A stretch of 57,606 bases of DNA from a virus, in the IMG/VR virus record IMGVR_UViG_3300037842_000445, positions 1 to 57,606 of that record; one strand, written 5' to 3'. The notes beneath the pieces were generated by a model. The model was given only the letters and a program-made list of their open reading frames with translations, did no database searches and was not told the origin of the DNA. This document shows, piece by piece, positions 36,265 to 43,488 of this stretch. The stretch's first letter is position 1. Each line of letters begins with the position of its first letter. The translations under genes were made by a program, and so were the position numbers.

Positions 36265-36513
36265 GTCGTAGGGTGCGGTATTATCTGGGAAAGTCACATC
36301 CAAATTGGCTTTTGTTCGTTCGCCATCCACATATCTGGAAGGACTGTAAAAATTCACTTCTTCTTTTTGAGTCCGTGGATTTTCGGCAATGTGGATCGCC
36401 GCACCGTACTTTTCCAGTAGAATCCGTAAGTCGTTGGTAAATTCCACCCCTAGTGCCTTATCGGCTTTTTCGTTTGCGTCTTCCACGCTTGTGTCTCGCC
36501 ACGATTCAGTCAT
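36256..36513 (-). CDS. hypothetical 85-residue protein
   Basis: MTESWRDTSVEDANEKADKA, helix then AIHIAENPRTQKEEVNFY and a strand-rich end. Coupled to the upstream MKKK-type gene (ATGA). Unknown function. Confidence 0.67.
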   Translation of the reverse strand: MTESWRDTSVEDANEKADKALGVEFTNDLRILLEKYGAAIHIAENPRTQKEEVNFYSPSRYVDGERTKANLDVTFPDNTAPYDLT

Positions 36514-36725
36514 ACTTCAACTCCTACAATTGAAACCATTGAGATGGTTGTGTGGAAACCCCAAAGAACATGAGACTTAACGCCAGTCTCTACATTTTGA
36601 AGAAGGATAGAAGCCTTCTTCTGTCCATGCTGCCGAGCAGCGAAAGGAACATTGAGAACGCGGCGGTTGCCGTGGAAACCTGCGACTACGTCGCCGGGAA
36701 CTAGTTGACTTGCTTTTTTCTTCAT
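36510..36725 (-). CDS. small beta-rich protein (paralogue 2)
   Basis: 71 residues: MKKKASQLVPGDVVAGFHGN, almost the same as 35318-35533. ATG preferred over an in-frame TTG upstream. Unknown function. Confidence 0.72.
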   Translation of the reverse strand: MKKKASQLVPGDVVAGFHGNRRVLNVPFAARQHGQKKASILLQNVETGVKSHVLWGFHTTISMVSIVGVEV

Positions 36726-36761
36726 CTTACTTACTTTCAAAAACTTAACTTGTGAGTGTGT

Positions 36762-36790
36762 ATTATAGCAGAAATCTGCCCAAAAGTCAA
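36762..36790 (-). promoter_or_regulatory. sigma70 promoter
   Basis: TTGACT, 17 bp, TATAAT; the upstream gene's TGA is in the -35 box. Confidence 0.82.
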
Positions 36791-36939
36791 CCCCTGTTCA
36801 GGGTTTTAAACTGAGAAAAGTCAAATTCCTCATTGTTCTGCAGTTTGTAGTTTTGGAACTCAACGACCGTAAGACGTTTTACGATGCGGCGAGTAGCTCC
36901 GCCAATTCCACCCAAACCCAGAACCAGAACCATTCTCAT
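36787..36939 (-). CDS. hypothetical 50-residue protein
   Basis: AAGGGAAAACA, then MRMVLVLGLGGIGGATRRIV. The glycine-rich start recalls a nucleotide-binding loop but the protein is too short to judge. Its upstream ATGACAACCAACAACACA leader is out of frame and lacks a -10 box. Confidence 0.6.
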   Translation of the reverse strand: MRMVLVLGLGGIGGATRRIVKRLTVVEFQNYKLQNNEEFDFSQFKTLNRG

Positions 36940-36988
36940 TGTTTTCCCTTTGTGTTGTTGGTTGTCATTTGACCACAGTTGTCAACAG

Positions 36989-37210
36989 TTATTCTGCAGA
37001 ATATCCATCCCATTCTCCATTTACTGCAATGTATTCTTCCAATGCCATCCACAGTGCCGTTTCAAACTCGCCTTCGGCATAGTTCAGAATATCTTCTTCG
37101 ACATAGTACATGTTCAACTCCATCTCAGCAAACTCACGGATAATTGTTCTTGCGGCCAATCGCATGTTGCTCATGTCGTTTCTTTCGTTGTTTGTGTTTG
37201 TGTTTGTCAT
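36989..37210 (-). CDS. hypothetical 73-residue protein, dual start
   Basis: The +1 ATG gives MTNTNTNNERND in frame with MSNMRLAARTIIREFAEMEL. Acidic helical body. Unknown function. Confidence 0.67.
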   Translation of the reverse strand: MTNTNTNNERNDMSNMRLAARTIIREFAEMELNMYYVEEDILNYAEGEFETALWMALEEYIAVNGEWDGYSAE

Positions 37211-37216
37211 GTAAGT

Positions 37217-37245
37217 ATTATATACATATTATCGACAAATTACAA
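37217..37245 (-). promoter_or_regulatory. sigma70 promoter, ATG at +1
   Basis: TTGTAA, 17 bp with TCGATAA, TATAAT, six bases to the ATG. Confidence 0.82.
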
Positions 37246-37290
37246 CCCCAAAGGCCACACTATCTAGAAAGTTTTAAAAGATAATCGGAT

Positions 37291-37378
37291 ATTGCCCTAA
37301 GTCGTTACTACCAAAGGGGTTAGGCCGCTCGCGGCCCCCGCCGCTAGACGTAAACCCTTACTGTGCAAGGGCTTACAT
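37291..37378. repeat. double-hairpin element, copy 12
   Basis: CCCTAAGTCGTTACTACC with AAAGGGGTTAGG, core CGCTCGCGGCCCCCGCCG, right arm GACGTAAACCCTTAC...CAAGGGCTTAC. Last copy seen. Confidence 0.86.
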
Positions 37379-37423
37379 CATCTGGCGTACTTGCCCCTGT
37401 GCGGGCGTAGGCGATTGCATGGG

Positions 37424-37774
37424 CTAGGACAGCACGTCATAGCCTGCATCAGCTAGAGCCTGAGCGTGATCAAGCCCACCTCTGAATGAACCCTCAAGCT
37501 CAGACCAATCAGTAATGTCACCATTGGCATTGGCCCTGAAGATGTATGTCTCAGGTCCACTGTAGGGTACATCGCACGCACTCACTAGTACATACCCACA
37601 AGCCTCACCGTTGTAGTTCATCATTGGCTCACTCAGCCTATACAAGCGAGCATCTCCCCTGTAATCCTGATTACTCTTGATTGGTATTTGTGTTGCTATC
37701 ATCTTACCATCACCCTTCAACCGATTAAGTTTGCGAAACAGAAAGTTATCAATAAACGATTTGATCTTTGTCAT
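37424..37774 (-). CDS. conserved phage protein of unknown function
   Basis: AAGGGATACC, then MTKIKSFIDNFLFRKLNRLK. 116 residues; the C-terminal YVLVSACDVPYSGPETYIFR and DHAQALADAGYDVL segments match, as I recall, a common phage protein that contains SAVDVPFSGPETYIF. Function unknown. Confidence 0.74.
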   Translation of the reverse strand: MTKIKSFIDNFLFRKLNRLKGDGKMIATQIPIKSNQDYRGDARLYRLSEPMMNYNGEACGYVLVSACDVPYSGPETYIFRANANGDITDWSELEGSFRGGLDHAQALADAGYDVLS

Positions 37775-37892
37775 GGTATCCCTTAGTTGGTTAGTTAATA
37801 CCCCACTACAATCTCCACCCTTGCGGGCTTGTAGGCGTTGAGGATTTGAGTAGACGCCTCGTTATTCAGGCACGTTGCCCTACGTTGTATGC

Positions 37893-38035
37893 TGGGGATG
37901 GTGGGAGTCGCACCCACATTCATCATTGTCTAAGATGATCAATCTCAGATAGGGCTTTCACTTCTAGAAAGTTAGGCCCAAAGATAAAGCCGGAATTCCT
38001 TCCGGTGCAACATGACTACTAGTTGCCACATCCCC
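37893..38035 (-). ncRNA. 143-nt tRNA-like RNA
   Basis: Perfect seven-base acceptor GGGGATG/CATCCCC and T arm GTGGG-TGCGACT-CCCAC at the ends. Inside: hairpins GCAAC/GTTGC, CCGGAA-GGAA-TTCCGG (GNRA loop), GGG..CTTTC/GAAAG..CCC, and an anticodon-like arm ATCAT-CTTAGACA-ATGAT with an eight-base loop. Far too long for a tRNA. It could be a tRNA with an insertion or a tRNA mimic. It lies between two small genes. Confidence 0.6.
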
Positions 38036-38048
38036 ATAGTGTATCTAT

Positions 38049-38243
38049 TCAACATCCCCACTTGGTGGTTCCCAAGATGGTTCGGGTTGATATGTTGATT
38101 TCGATTTCCAATCCGTCCCAATCTTCAACAACCCAGCATCCTCCATAACACTCAAACATTGCTGCGAGTTCAGCGGATACGGTGCGTCCTGCAATTGATC
38201 CGTCGTAAGCTGCGTCGAACATTTCGGTGAGAGTAGTAAACAT
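38049..38243 (-). CDS. hypothetical 64-residue protein
   Basis: MFTTLTEMFDAAYDGSIAGR, then CYGGCWVVEDWDGLEIEI; helix followed by strands. CAA-rich leader from the promoter at 38280. Unknown function. Confidence 0.65.
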   Translation of the reverse strand: MFTTLTEMFDAAYDGSIAGRTVSAELAAMFECYGGCWVVEDWDGLEIEINISTRTILGTTKWGC

Positions 38244-38279
38244 TGTTTTGCTTTCGTGTGTTGTTTGTTGTGAGAGTGT

Positions 38280-38307
38280 ATTATAACAAGTTATCGACAG
38301 GATACAA
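38280..38307 (-). promoter_or_regulatory. sigma70 promoter
   Basis: TTGTAT, 16 bp with TCGATAA, TATAAT; transcript would begin ACAACAAACAACACACG. Confidence 0.78.
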
Positions 38308-38309
38308 GG

Positions 38310-38501
38310 CTAGATGTTAATCATTTCCTGAATTTTGTCGATGTTTTCCTGAGATACTGCAAACCCTGCTGCTGACAACTCGTTGACGATGGTCAACTGA
38401 ATAACGAATCCAGAGGAGATGAATTTGGTGTCAATGATGTTCTGGACTGCTGCGGCTACTTCGTTCATCGTGCTTTCCTGTGCTGTGTTGTTGTTTGTCA
38501 T
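38310..38501 (-). CDS. hypothetical 63-residue protein, dual start (paralogue 2)
   Basis: The +1 ATG gives MTNNNTAQEST in frame with MNEVAAAVQNIIDTKFISSG. Related to 35588-35782. First gene of the whole leftward block. Confidence 0.68.
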   Translation of the reverse strand: MTNNNTAQESTMNEVAAAVQNIIDTKFISSGFVIQLTIVNELSAAGFAVSQENIDKIQEMINI

Positions 38502-38507
38502 ACGGGT

Positions 38508-38536
38508 ATTATAATACTTATCGTCTAGAATGTCAA
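38508..38536 (-). promoter_or_regulatory. sigma70 promoter, ATG at +1
   Basis: TTGACA, 17 bp with ACGATAA, TATAAT, six bases to ATGACAAACAACAACACA. Confidence 0.87.
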
Positions 38537-38691
38537 CAGTACTTTAACTCTTTTTTACAAGTTTTTGAGAAAGGGGTGCCAGTTATAGTACCGATTGAAA
38601 AAGGTGGTCGGACTGCCAAAAAGGCAGGGGTCGTTCAGTCGCAACGCCCCGCACTTTTCTGGATGTATTACCCAATCCATAAGTATAAACC

Positions 38692-39531
38692 CTAGTCATT
38701 CTCCTCGTCGTAGCTATCCGATTTTCTCAGATTTTCCTCGGCCCACAAAGGTTGTAAATTGGTATAGTTAAAACAAGCCATCTGCTCGGATTCCTGACTC
38801 AGATCGAAGCTATTAAGTGGTTTGATATGATCTATCTGCCACGCTAGTTTCCAGTTCTCTTCATTTACCCCGTAATTGTCCCAATTCATACCATCTTGAA
38901 ACTGACCCTCAAGATGTTTAATCAATTCGACAGCAGTACAACCTAAATACTTCAAAACAGAGTATTTTTTTCTACACCCTATGGATTTAAGGGCTTCTGA
39001 AACCCTCTTACTCTGTTGTCTTCTGATTCTCTCATTTATTTTTTGACGGTACTTTCTCTTATGCTCCCTACGTTTCTCAGGATTGTCTTTCTTCCACTGG
39101 GCGGAATACCTAATGGCTTCCTCTCGGTTATTGAGATACCTCTGACGGTGGTATTCTCTCACCTTAGGGTTTTCCTTATACCTATTCTTGCCCCTCTCTC
39201 TTGAGCAGGGTTTACAAATTGACGTTTTTAGCCCCTTTTGACTAGGGGAGAGTTCGTCCTGAGGAATGACTATATCACACACACGACACACTGAGGTTTC
39301 GTAACCATTCGGACCCCTTTTAACCCTAGGTTTTATACCCACGCTTCTACGATACCTCTCATTTTCCTTAGCAACGGCCTCCTTATTTTTTTCATACCAC
39401 TCTTTCTTTTGCTTCTTTTTTACTACCTTATAACACGGCATACAACGAGTCCTCGTACACCCCCTGTAATCCTTACCGAAATTCTCAATAGGTAGGGTTT
39501 CTTCGCATTCTTTACATTTCCTCGTATCCAT
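38692..39531 (-). CDS. HNH homing endonuclease 1
   Basis: 279 residues. Two N-terminal Cys pairs (CKEC/CMPC and CRVC/CKPC) look like zinc fingers. A basic, Tyr-rich spacer follows, then the nuclease end: LGCTAVELIKHLEGQFQDGM, WQIDHIKPLNSF and FNYTNLQPLWAEENLRKSD with catalytic His in DHIKPL. A paralogue lies at 39892-40671. Such enzymes spread by cutting alleles that lack them. Confidence 0.9.
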   Translation of the reverse strand: MDTRKCKECEETLPIENFGKDYRGCTRTRCMPCYKVVKKKQKKEWYEKNKEAVAKENERYRRSVGIKPRVKRGPNGYETSVCRVCDIVIPQDELSPSQKGLKTSICKPCSRERGKNRYKENPKVREYHRQRYLNNREEAIRYSAQWKKDNPEKRREHKRKYRQKINERIRRQQSKRVSEALKSIGCRKKYSVLKYLGCTAVELIKHLEGQFQDGMNWDNYGVNEENWKLAWQIDHIKPLNSFDLSQESEQMACFNYTNLQPLWAEENLRKSDSYDEEND

Positions 39532-39917
39532 TACACAGCCCCCAGAATCGTCTTGTCCCTATAAATCCCCATAACCAACTGTTTTTTAGGCAGCATCCCG
39601 GAGTGCTTAACTGGCATAGACATTCCATACTCCTTAATAAGACCCTGAACATTTTCAAGATCAAGCCTGCGATCTCTTATATACTCAATGCCCAAATATG
39701 CCCCTGTAGTCTTACCATATCTAGTCTCTCCCCAAATATCAAACTCCGGATAAAGATCCGTCGGTATAAGGATAGTCTCCAGACGGTCCCTAGAATGTCC
39801 CCACATGAGATATATCAGCTTCTTGGATATATTATCGCTCTCCTTATCGTAGAACAGCGTGTTAGCGTCTACGGCTTGTTTCATTCTCTCTTCAAATTCG
39901 AAATTCATCAAATCCAC
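39531..39917 (-). CDS. hypothetical protein between two HNH genes
   Basis: Up to 128 residues (GTG at 39917; ATG three codons later gives MNFEFEERMKQAVDANTLFY). Alpha/beta composition with YGKTTGAYLGIEYIRDRRLD. It overlaps both flanking HNH genes, so it travels with them. Family not recognised. Confidence 0.65.
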   Translation of the reverse strand: MDLMNFEFEERMKQAVDANTLFYDKESDNISKKLIYLMWGHSRDRLETILIPTDLYPEFDIWGETRYGKTTGAYLGIEYIRDRRLDLENVQGLIKEYGMSMPVKHSGMLPKKQLVMGIYRDKTILGAV

Positions 39918-40671
39918 TTTCTACTTCCTCCCAAGTGTCATTTTTGGACAAATTCTCTGCGGCCCACAGCGGCTGCAAGTTGGTATAATGAAAACAGGCC
40001 CTCTGTTCTTCCTCGTTCGTCATGTCGAACGCTGCACATGGCTTTATGTGATCTATATGCCAGCCGTAAAAGCCGTAGTTGTCCCAAGTCATGCCCTCCT
40101 GAAACTGGCCCTCAAGATGTTGTTTCAATTTACTTAGAGTACAACCAGCCAGTCCCATCGTTGATCCGACCTTCTTAGTCTCAGCATTTTTTACAGCATG
40201 CGAAAGACGGCTTCGTAGGCTTTTCGCTATTCGTACCTGTACGTGTTCACGGGCATATTTGGTTGTGTAGGCATGAACTTTCTGCTTGTTATTCAAGTAG
40301 TACCTTCTGCTAATTTCGTACATCTTTTCCTTGTTTTCTTCTCTCCAGCGTTTACATTGTGCCCGTGCCTTTTCTGGATTTTCTTTTCGCCACCTCTTTT
40401 GGTATTCTAGACTTTCTTCTCTATTCTCTTTATACCATTGCTTTCTACGCTCTAATGATCTCTCTCTGTTTTCTTTGTACCAACGTTTCATTGCTACCTT
40501 ACACTGTTCTGAATTTTCTTTGTAGTAAGATCTCGTCCCTGCGGAATGACACTCTCTACATATACCACGGCGATAAGGATTGCCATATTTATCCCTACGT
40601 TTTTTTGACACAATACCAAATTCATCTAGGGGTTTCATTTGGTTACAATCCTTACAAGTTTTTGTTTCCAT
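39892..40671 (-). CDS. HNH homing endonuclease 2
   Basis: 259 residues: CKDC and CREC zinc pairs near the start, a long basic repeat of KENREESLEYQKRWRKE type, then LAGCTLSKLKQHLEGQFQEG, WHIDHIKPCAAFD and FHYTNLQPLWAAENLSKND. It begins about 50 bases from non-coding element B. Confidence 0.9.
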   Translation of the reverse strand: METKTCKDCNQMKPLDEFGIVSKKRRDKYGNPYRRGICRECHSAGTRSYYKENSEQCKVAMKRWYKENRERSLERRKQWYKENREESLEYQKRWRKENPEKARAQCKRWREENKEKMYEISRRYYLNNKQKVHAYTTKYAREHVQVRIAKSLRSRLSHAVKNAETKKVGSTMGLAGCTLSKLKQHLEGQFQEGMTWDNYGFYGWHIDHIKPCAAFDMTNEEEQRACFHYTNLQPLWAAENLSKNDTWEEVESGFDEFRI

Positions 40672-40718
40672 CTTTTCTTCCTGTTAATTATCGCCCGTCA
40701 GGGCGTACCAAGACCATT

Positions 40719-40975
40719 TGTACCTGTAAAGGTACTTGGAGCTGTGTTAGAGGACAGTGAGGACTTTAGTGCTAGTTGGTGTTACTGTTACTAAATCTCT
40801 TTGGGCTTCAGCCTAAGCTGCTTTACAGGTCTGGGTCGGTTGGTCACACGTTGCCCAGAATTTTGTAGTTGCCTCACCTTGGGGTGCTTGTTCACCCACC
40901 GATAATCCTCTGATTTGCATGTGGGTCAGAACGCTAAACTGTACCCAATTACGTTTTTTTACCAATTTCATGCAA
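40719..40975. ncRNA. structured RNA element, copy B
   Basis: Same helix plan as copy A with compensated pairs: H1 ACCTGTAAAG/CTTTACAGGT (40722-40731 with 40821-40830), H2 CTGGG/CCCAG (40831-40835 with 40854-40858), H3 GGGTG/CACCC (40882-40886 with 40893-40897), H4 GGGT+CAG/CTG+ACCC (40923-40929 with 40939-40946), pseudoknot GTGAGG/CCTCAC (40757-40762 with 40872-40877). It lies between the leftward early genes and the rightward late genes. Confidence 0.75.
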
Positions 40976-41044
40976 ATTTGTGACACTTTACAGCCATTGC
41001 CACACTCTATTCTAGTCAAAATTGACGGTTTTAACAAAACCTTT

Positions 41045-41073
41045 TTGTCAAAGTTGTCTAATTTGAGTATAAT
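41045..41073 (+). promoter_or_regulatory. promoter at the head of the late block
   Basis: TTGTCA, 17 bp, TATAAT on the plus strand, 39 bases before the first rightward gene. First plus-strand promoter of this type in the window. Confidence 0.8.
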
Positions 41074-41111
41074 AGAGTAGAGAACAGACAACTTTAACGC
41101 ATGGGGCAAGA

Positions 41112-41279
41112 ATGAACAGTAAAAAAGAACCACAAGATTGTGAGGTAGAACTTTGTTGCAAGGCTACCGCAGAATTGAAGCTGGAAATCTCCAAAGAACT
41201 AGAACAAGACGATAAGGCCCTAGGGGTCTTGTTAAAACCCAAGGAAAAGGAACCGGATGAAAATCAAGATACCGCATGA
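41112..41279 (+). CDS. hypothetical acidic 55-residue protein
   Basis: MNSKKEPQDCEVELCCKATA, helical, ending KEKEPDENQDTA. Overlaps the next gene by 23 bases. First gene of the late block; unknown function. Confidence 0.65.
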   Translation: MNSKKEPQDCEVELCCKATAELKLEISKELEQDDKALGVLLKPKEKEPDENQDTA

Positions 41280-41910
41280 TTCGTTTTGCTTTGGCACTTG
41301 GAACTCAGATTATTTTACCATAGGGGATTGTTGTGCTGAAGACTGTGAAATAAATGATCATCTTAAAATTTCCATAGAAAGTGCGAACCTGCCATGTCTT
41401 ACCAAATCTGTAGGAGAGGGCGAACCCTTCTTCTTTGGTGTAAGTGTCTACTCTATAGGAAATATTGCTAATACTTCCCATTATATTGGTCAGTTTGAGA
41501 CCCTAGACGGTATCCTGACCCTACAAACCAAGCAACTTATAGAGGGTCAGAATTATAAGTACGGTCATGACCAAAAGGTACTTATATTTGCTTACCAACC
41601 AAGTGATTTATCTCTTCTCCCAAGTTATACGTGTAGCGTCCTGACATCGGATGCTCTGATTTGCCTCGAAGAAGACTCTTACATCGGCTATAAAGACGGT
41701 CACGTAGATGAACTGTCCGCTTCAGAACTGCTTGAGCAGTTAAGCCGCCACGATGCCGAGCGATCACCGCACTACGAACGTGTGGAACTCTCCCCGCTCA
41801 CTAGGCGACCCAAAAGACCAAGACAGGGTACGCTTATTTTTAACAAAGTTTCCAAAAAGTTGGAATTATTCAACGGAACGTCTTGGCAAACAGTAAAAAC
41901 AGAGGATTAG
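41257..41910 (+). CDS. probable virion protein, 217 residues
   Basis: MKIKIPHDSFCFGTWNSDYF, a beta-rich body, and a C-terminal GTLIFNKVSKKLELFNGTSW that resembles the ends of tail-fibre and tail-tip proteins. Likely structural, though it is placed before the sigma factor rather than with the fibres. Confidence 0.62.
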   Translation: MKIKIPHDSFCFGTWNSDYFTIGDCCAEDCEINDHLKISIESANLPCLTKSVGEGEPFFFGVSVYSIGNIANTSHYIGQFETLDGILTLQTKQLIEGQNYKYGHDQKVLIFAYQPSDLSLLPSYTCSVLTSDALICLEEDSYIGYKDGHVDELSASELLEQLSRHDAERSPHYERVELSPLTRRPKRPRQGTLIFNKVSKKLELFNGTSWQTVKTED

Positions 41911-41913
41911 GAC

Positions 41914-42429
41914 ATGAACGTACCGGAAGGAATGACAGAGACCGAGGTAGTTGATCAGATCAATACCGTGGTAGACAGGATAGCTCCCAAGTATACTTTC
42001 TACGGGTATACAACTGATGATATTAAACAAGAAGCGTTTATTATCTGTATCGAAGCCCTAAATAGGTATGACCCCAGCAAACCCCTTGAGAACTTCCTAA
42101 GTGTGAATCTATCGAATCGCCTTAAGACCTTTGTAAGGGACAACTATTTTACGGGTGCTACAAGTGAGGCTAGAAAAAAACTAGTTCAACCAGCACAACT
42201 CGACTATGAAAACAGTATTATTGACGAAGAGGGTAAATTCTCCAATTCTTATGAACAACTGGATATGGACTCCATGACTGGTATTGTTGATCAGTATATG
42301 CCAGCCAACGTAAGGATGGATTACCTTAAACTCATTAATGATGTCTACATCAGTAAACAGAGGCGTGAGGAAGTTGTTGAAATAGTAAAACAACTCCTAG
42401 AGGAACACGGTTATTATGAAGAAGGGTAG
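41914..42429 (+). CDS. gp55-like sigma factor for late transcription
   Basis: 171 residues. The segment YTTDDIKQEAFIICIEALNR followed by YDPSKPLENFLSVNLSNRLK matches sigma region 2 (DDxxQE...al.rYDp...F..fl...l.nR...), as in T4 gp55. No region 4 is visible, also like gp55. Such proteins direct host polymerase to late promoters of extended -10 type. Sparse TTTGTGTATA boxes in the late region are candidate targets. Confidence 0.78.
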   Translation: MNVPEGMTETEVVDQINTVVDRIAPKYTFYGYTTDDIKQEAFIICIEALNRYDPSKPLENFLSVNLSNRLKTFVRDNYFTGATSEARKKLVQPAQLDYENSIIDEEGKFSNSYEQLDMDSMTGIVDQYMPANVRMDYLKLINDVYISKQRREEVVEIVKQLLEEHGYYEEG

Positions 42430-43225
42430 AATATCCAAAAAAGAAGAGAATTACATTAAATCTCATCTACACGACGCTCCCGAGTTGATTGGTGAGCAGC
42501 TAGATCGCGACCCATCCAGCGTTATTGAGTTTATCAAGCGGAAGGTGGCGAGTGGAGATTTCAATGCTCCCTCGTGGTTAAAATCAGACGACGAAGAGAC
42601 TGCACACTATAATCTACTTTCAAGACCCTACTGGTCTGAGATTCAGCAACAGTTTACAGACGATGAACTGAAAATGTTCAAATTCCACTGGGTACGTATT
42701 ATCTCTCAATTCAAAGACGAGGTACTGCCCACTGAAGAGTTGCAGGTTATTGACCTTATCAAGATGGATATCCTGATGAACAGGGCACTCAAGGGCAACA
42801 AGGAGAACTTGGAGCAGATCAGTGTCCTAGAGGAGCTTGTGAGGGTCGAGAGGTCGCGTGATGCCGATCAGATAGACAGAGATGAGCTATTTAACATGGA
42901 GAGACAGATAGCGTCTCTACGGGCCTCTCAAGAATCTCTGAATAAGGACTACCGCGAGCTTCAGGCTAAGAAGAACTCAATGATGAAAGATATGAAGGCT
43001 ACTCGTGAACAGAGGGTCAAACGTCTTGAAGACAGCAAGCAAAACTGGACTAGCTGGTTAGCACACTTGGTTTCGAACCCTGATATAGCTAAGGGTTACG
43101 GAATAGAGATGGAGAAAATGCGTCTAGCTATGGAGAAAGAGAAAGACCGCCTTTCTGAATTTCACAAATACACTGATGAAATGGTAGATCAACCATTCTT
43201 AACACCGGAAACTGTAAAGGACTAA
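42416..43225 (+). CDS. possible small terminase subunit
   Basis: 269 residues: a helix-turn-helix-like N-terminus (KKGRISKKEENYIKSHLHDA, then IGEQLDRDPSSVIEFI) and a long central coiled coil (about 130-230). HTH plus coiled coil upstream of terL is the usual shape of small terminase, which recognises the packaging site. No direct family motif, so the call rests on layout. Confidence 0.55.
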   Translation: MKKGRISKKEENYIKSHLHDAPELIGEQLDRDPSSVIEFIKRKVASGDFNAPSWLKSDDEETAHYNLLSRPYWSEIQQQFTDDELKMFKFHWVRIISQFKDEVLPTEELQVIDLIKMDILMNRALKGNKENLEQISVLEELVRVERSRDADQIDRDELFNMERQIASLRASQESLNKDYRELQAKKNSMMKDMKATREQRVKRLEDSKQNWTSWLAHLVSNPDIAKGYGIEMEKMRLAMEKEKDRLSEFHKYTDEMVDQPFLTPETVKD

Positions 43226-43230
43226 TACAT

Positions 43231-43488
43231 ATGACACCTAAGGACTTCACTTATTGGTTACAGGGGTTTTTTGAGCTATCTAATGAGGATGTGACCCTAA
43301 GCCATAGGCAATTAAAAATCATCAAAGATCACCTGAATCTCGTGTTTGACAAGGAAACACCTGATCGTTCTACCGAGGAGGGCGGCGACGAAGAACTACC
43401 TACTGATATATTCTCCCCACCCAACAGATGGAAAGAAATAACCTTTGCCGTAGGCGGAGCAGGTTTGGGCGAAAGGGGGAGTTGCTGA
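43231..43488 (+). CDS. conserved small phage protein
   Basis: 85 residues: MTPKDFTYWLQGFFELSNED, then LSHRQLKIIKDHLNLVFDK. The KDF.YWLQGFFEL...IKDHL.LVF pattern recurs in phages as I recall it; role unknown. Overlaps the gmd start by one base. Confidence 0.75.
   Translation: MTPKDFTYWLQGFFELSNEDVTLSHRQLKIIKDHLNLVFDKETPDRSTEEGGDEELPTDIFSPPNRWKEITFAVGGAGLGERGSC

Noticed and set aside
23649-37378. CRISPR array
   Set aside because: The repeats are about 88 bp, internally palindromic, diverged and separated by whole genes, not by uniform spacers; no cas gene is present.
40719-40975. tmRNA or RNase P RNA
   Set aside because: No tRNA-like ends or tag frame, and the conserved RNase P blocks were not found on either strand.
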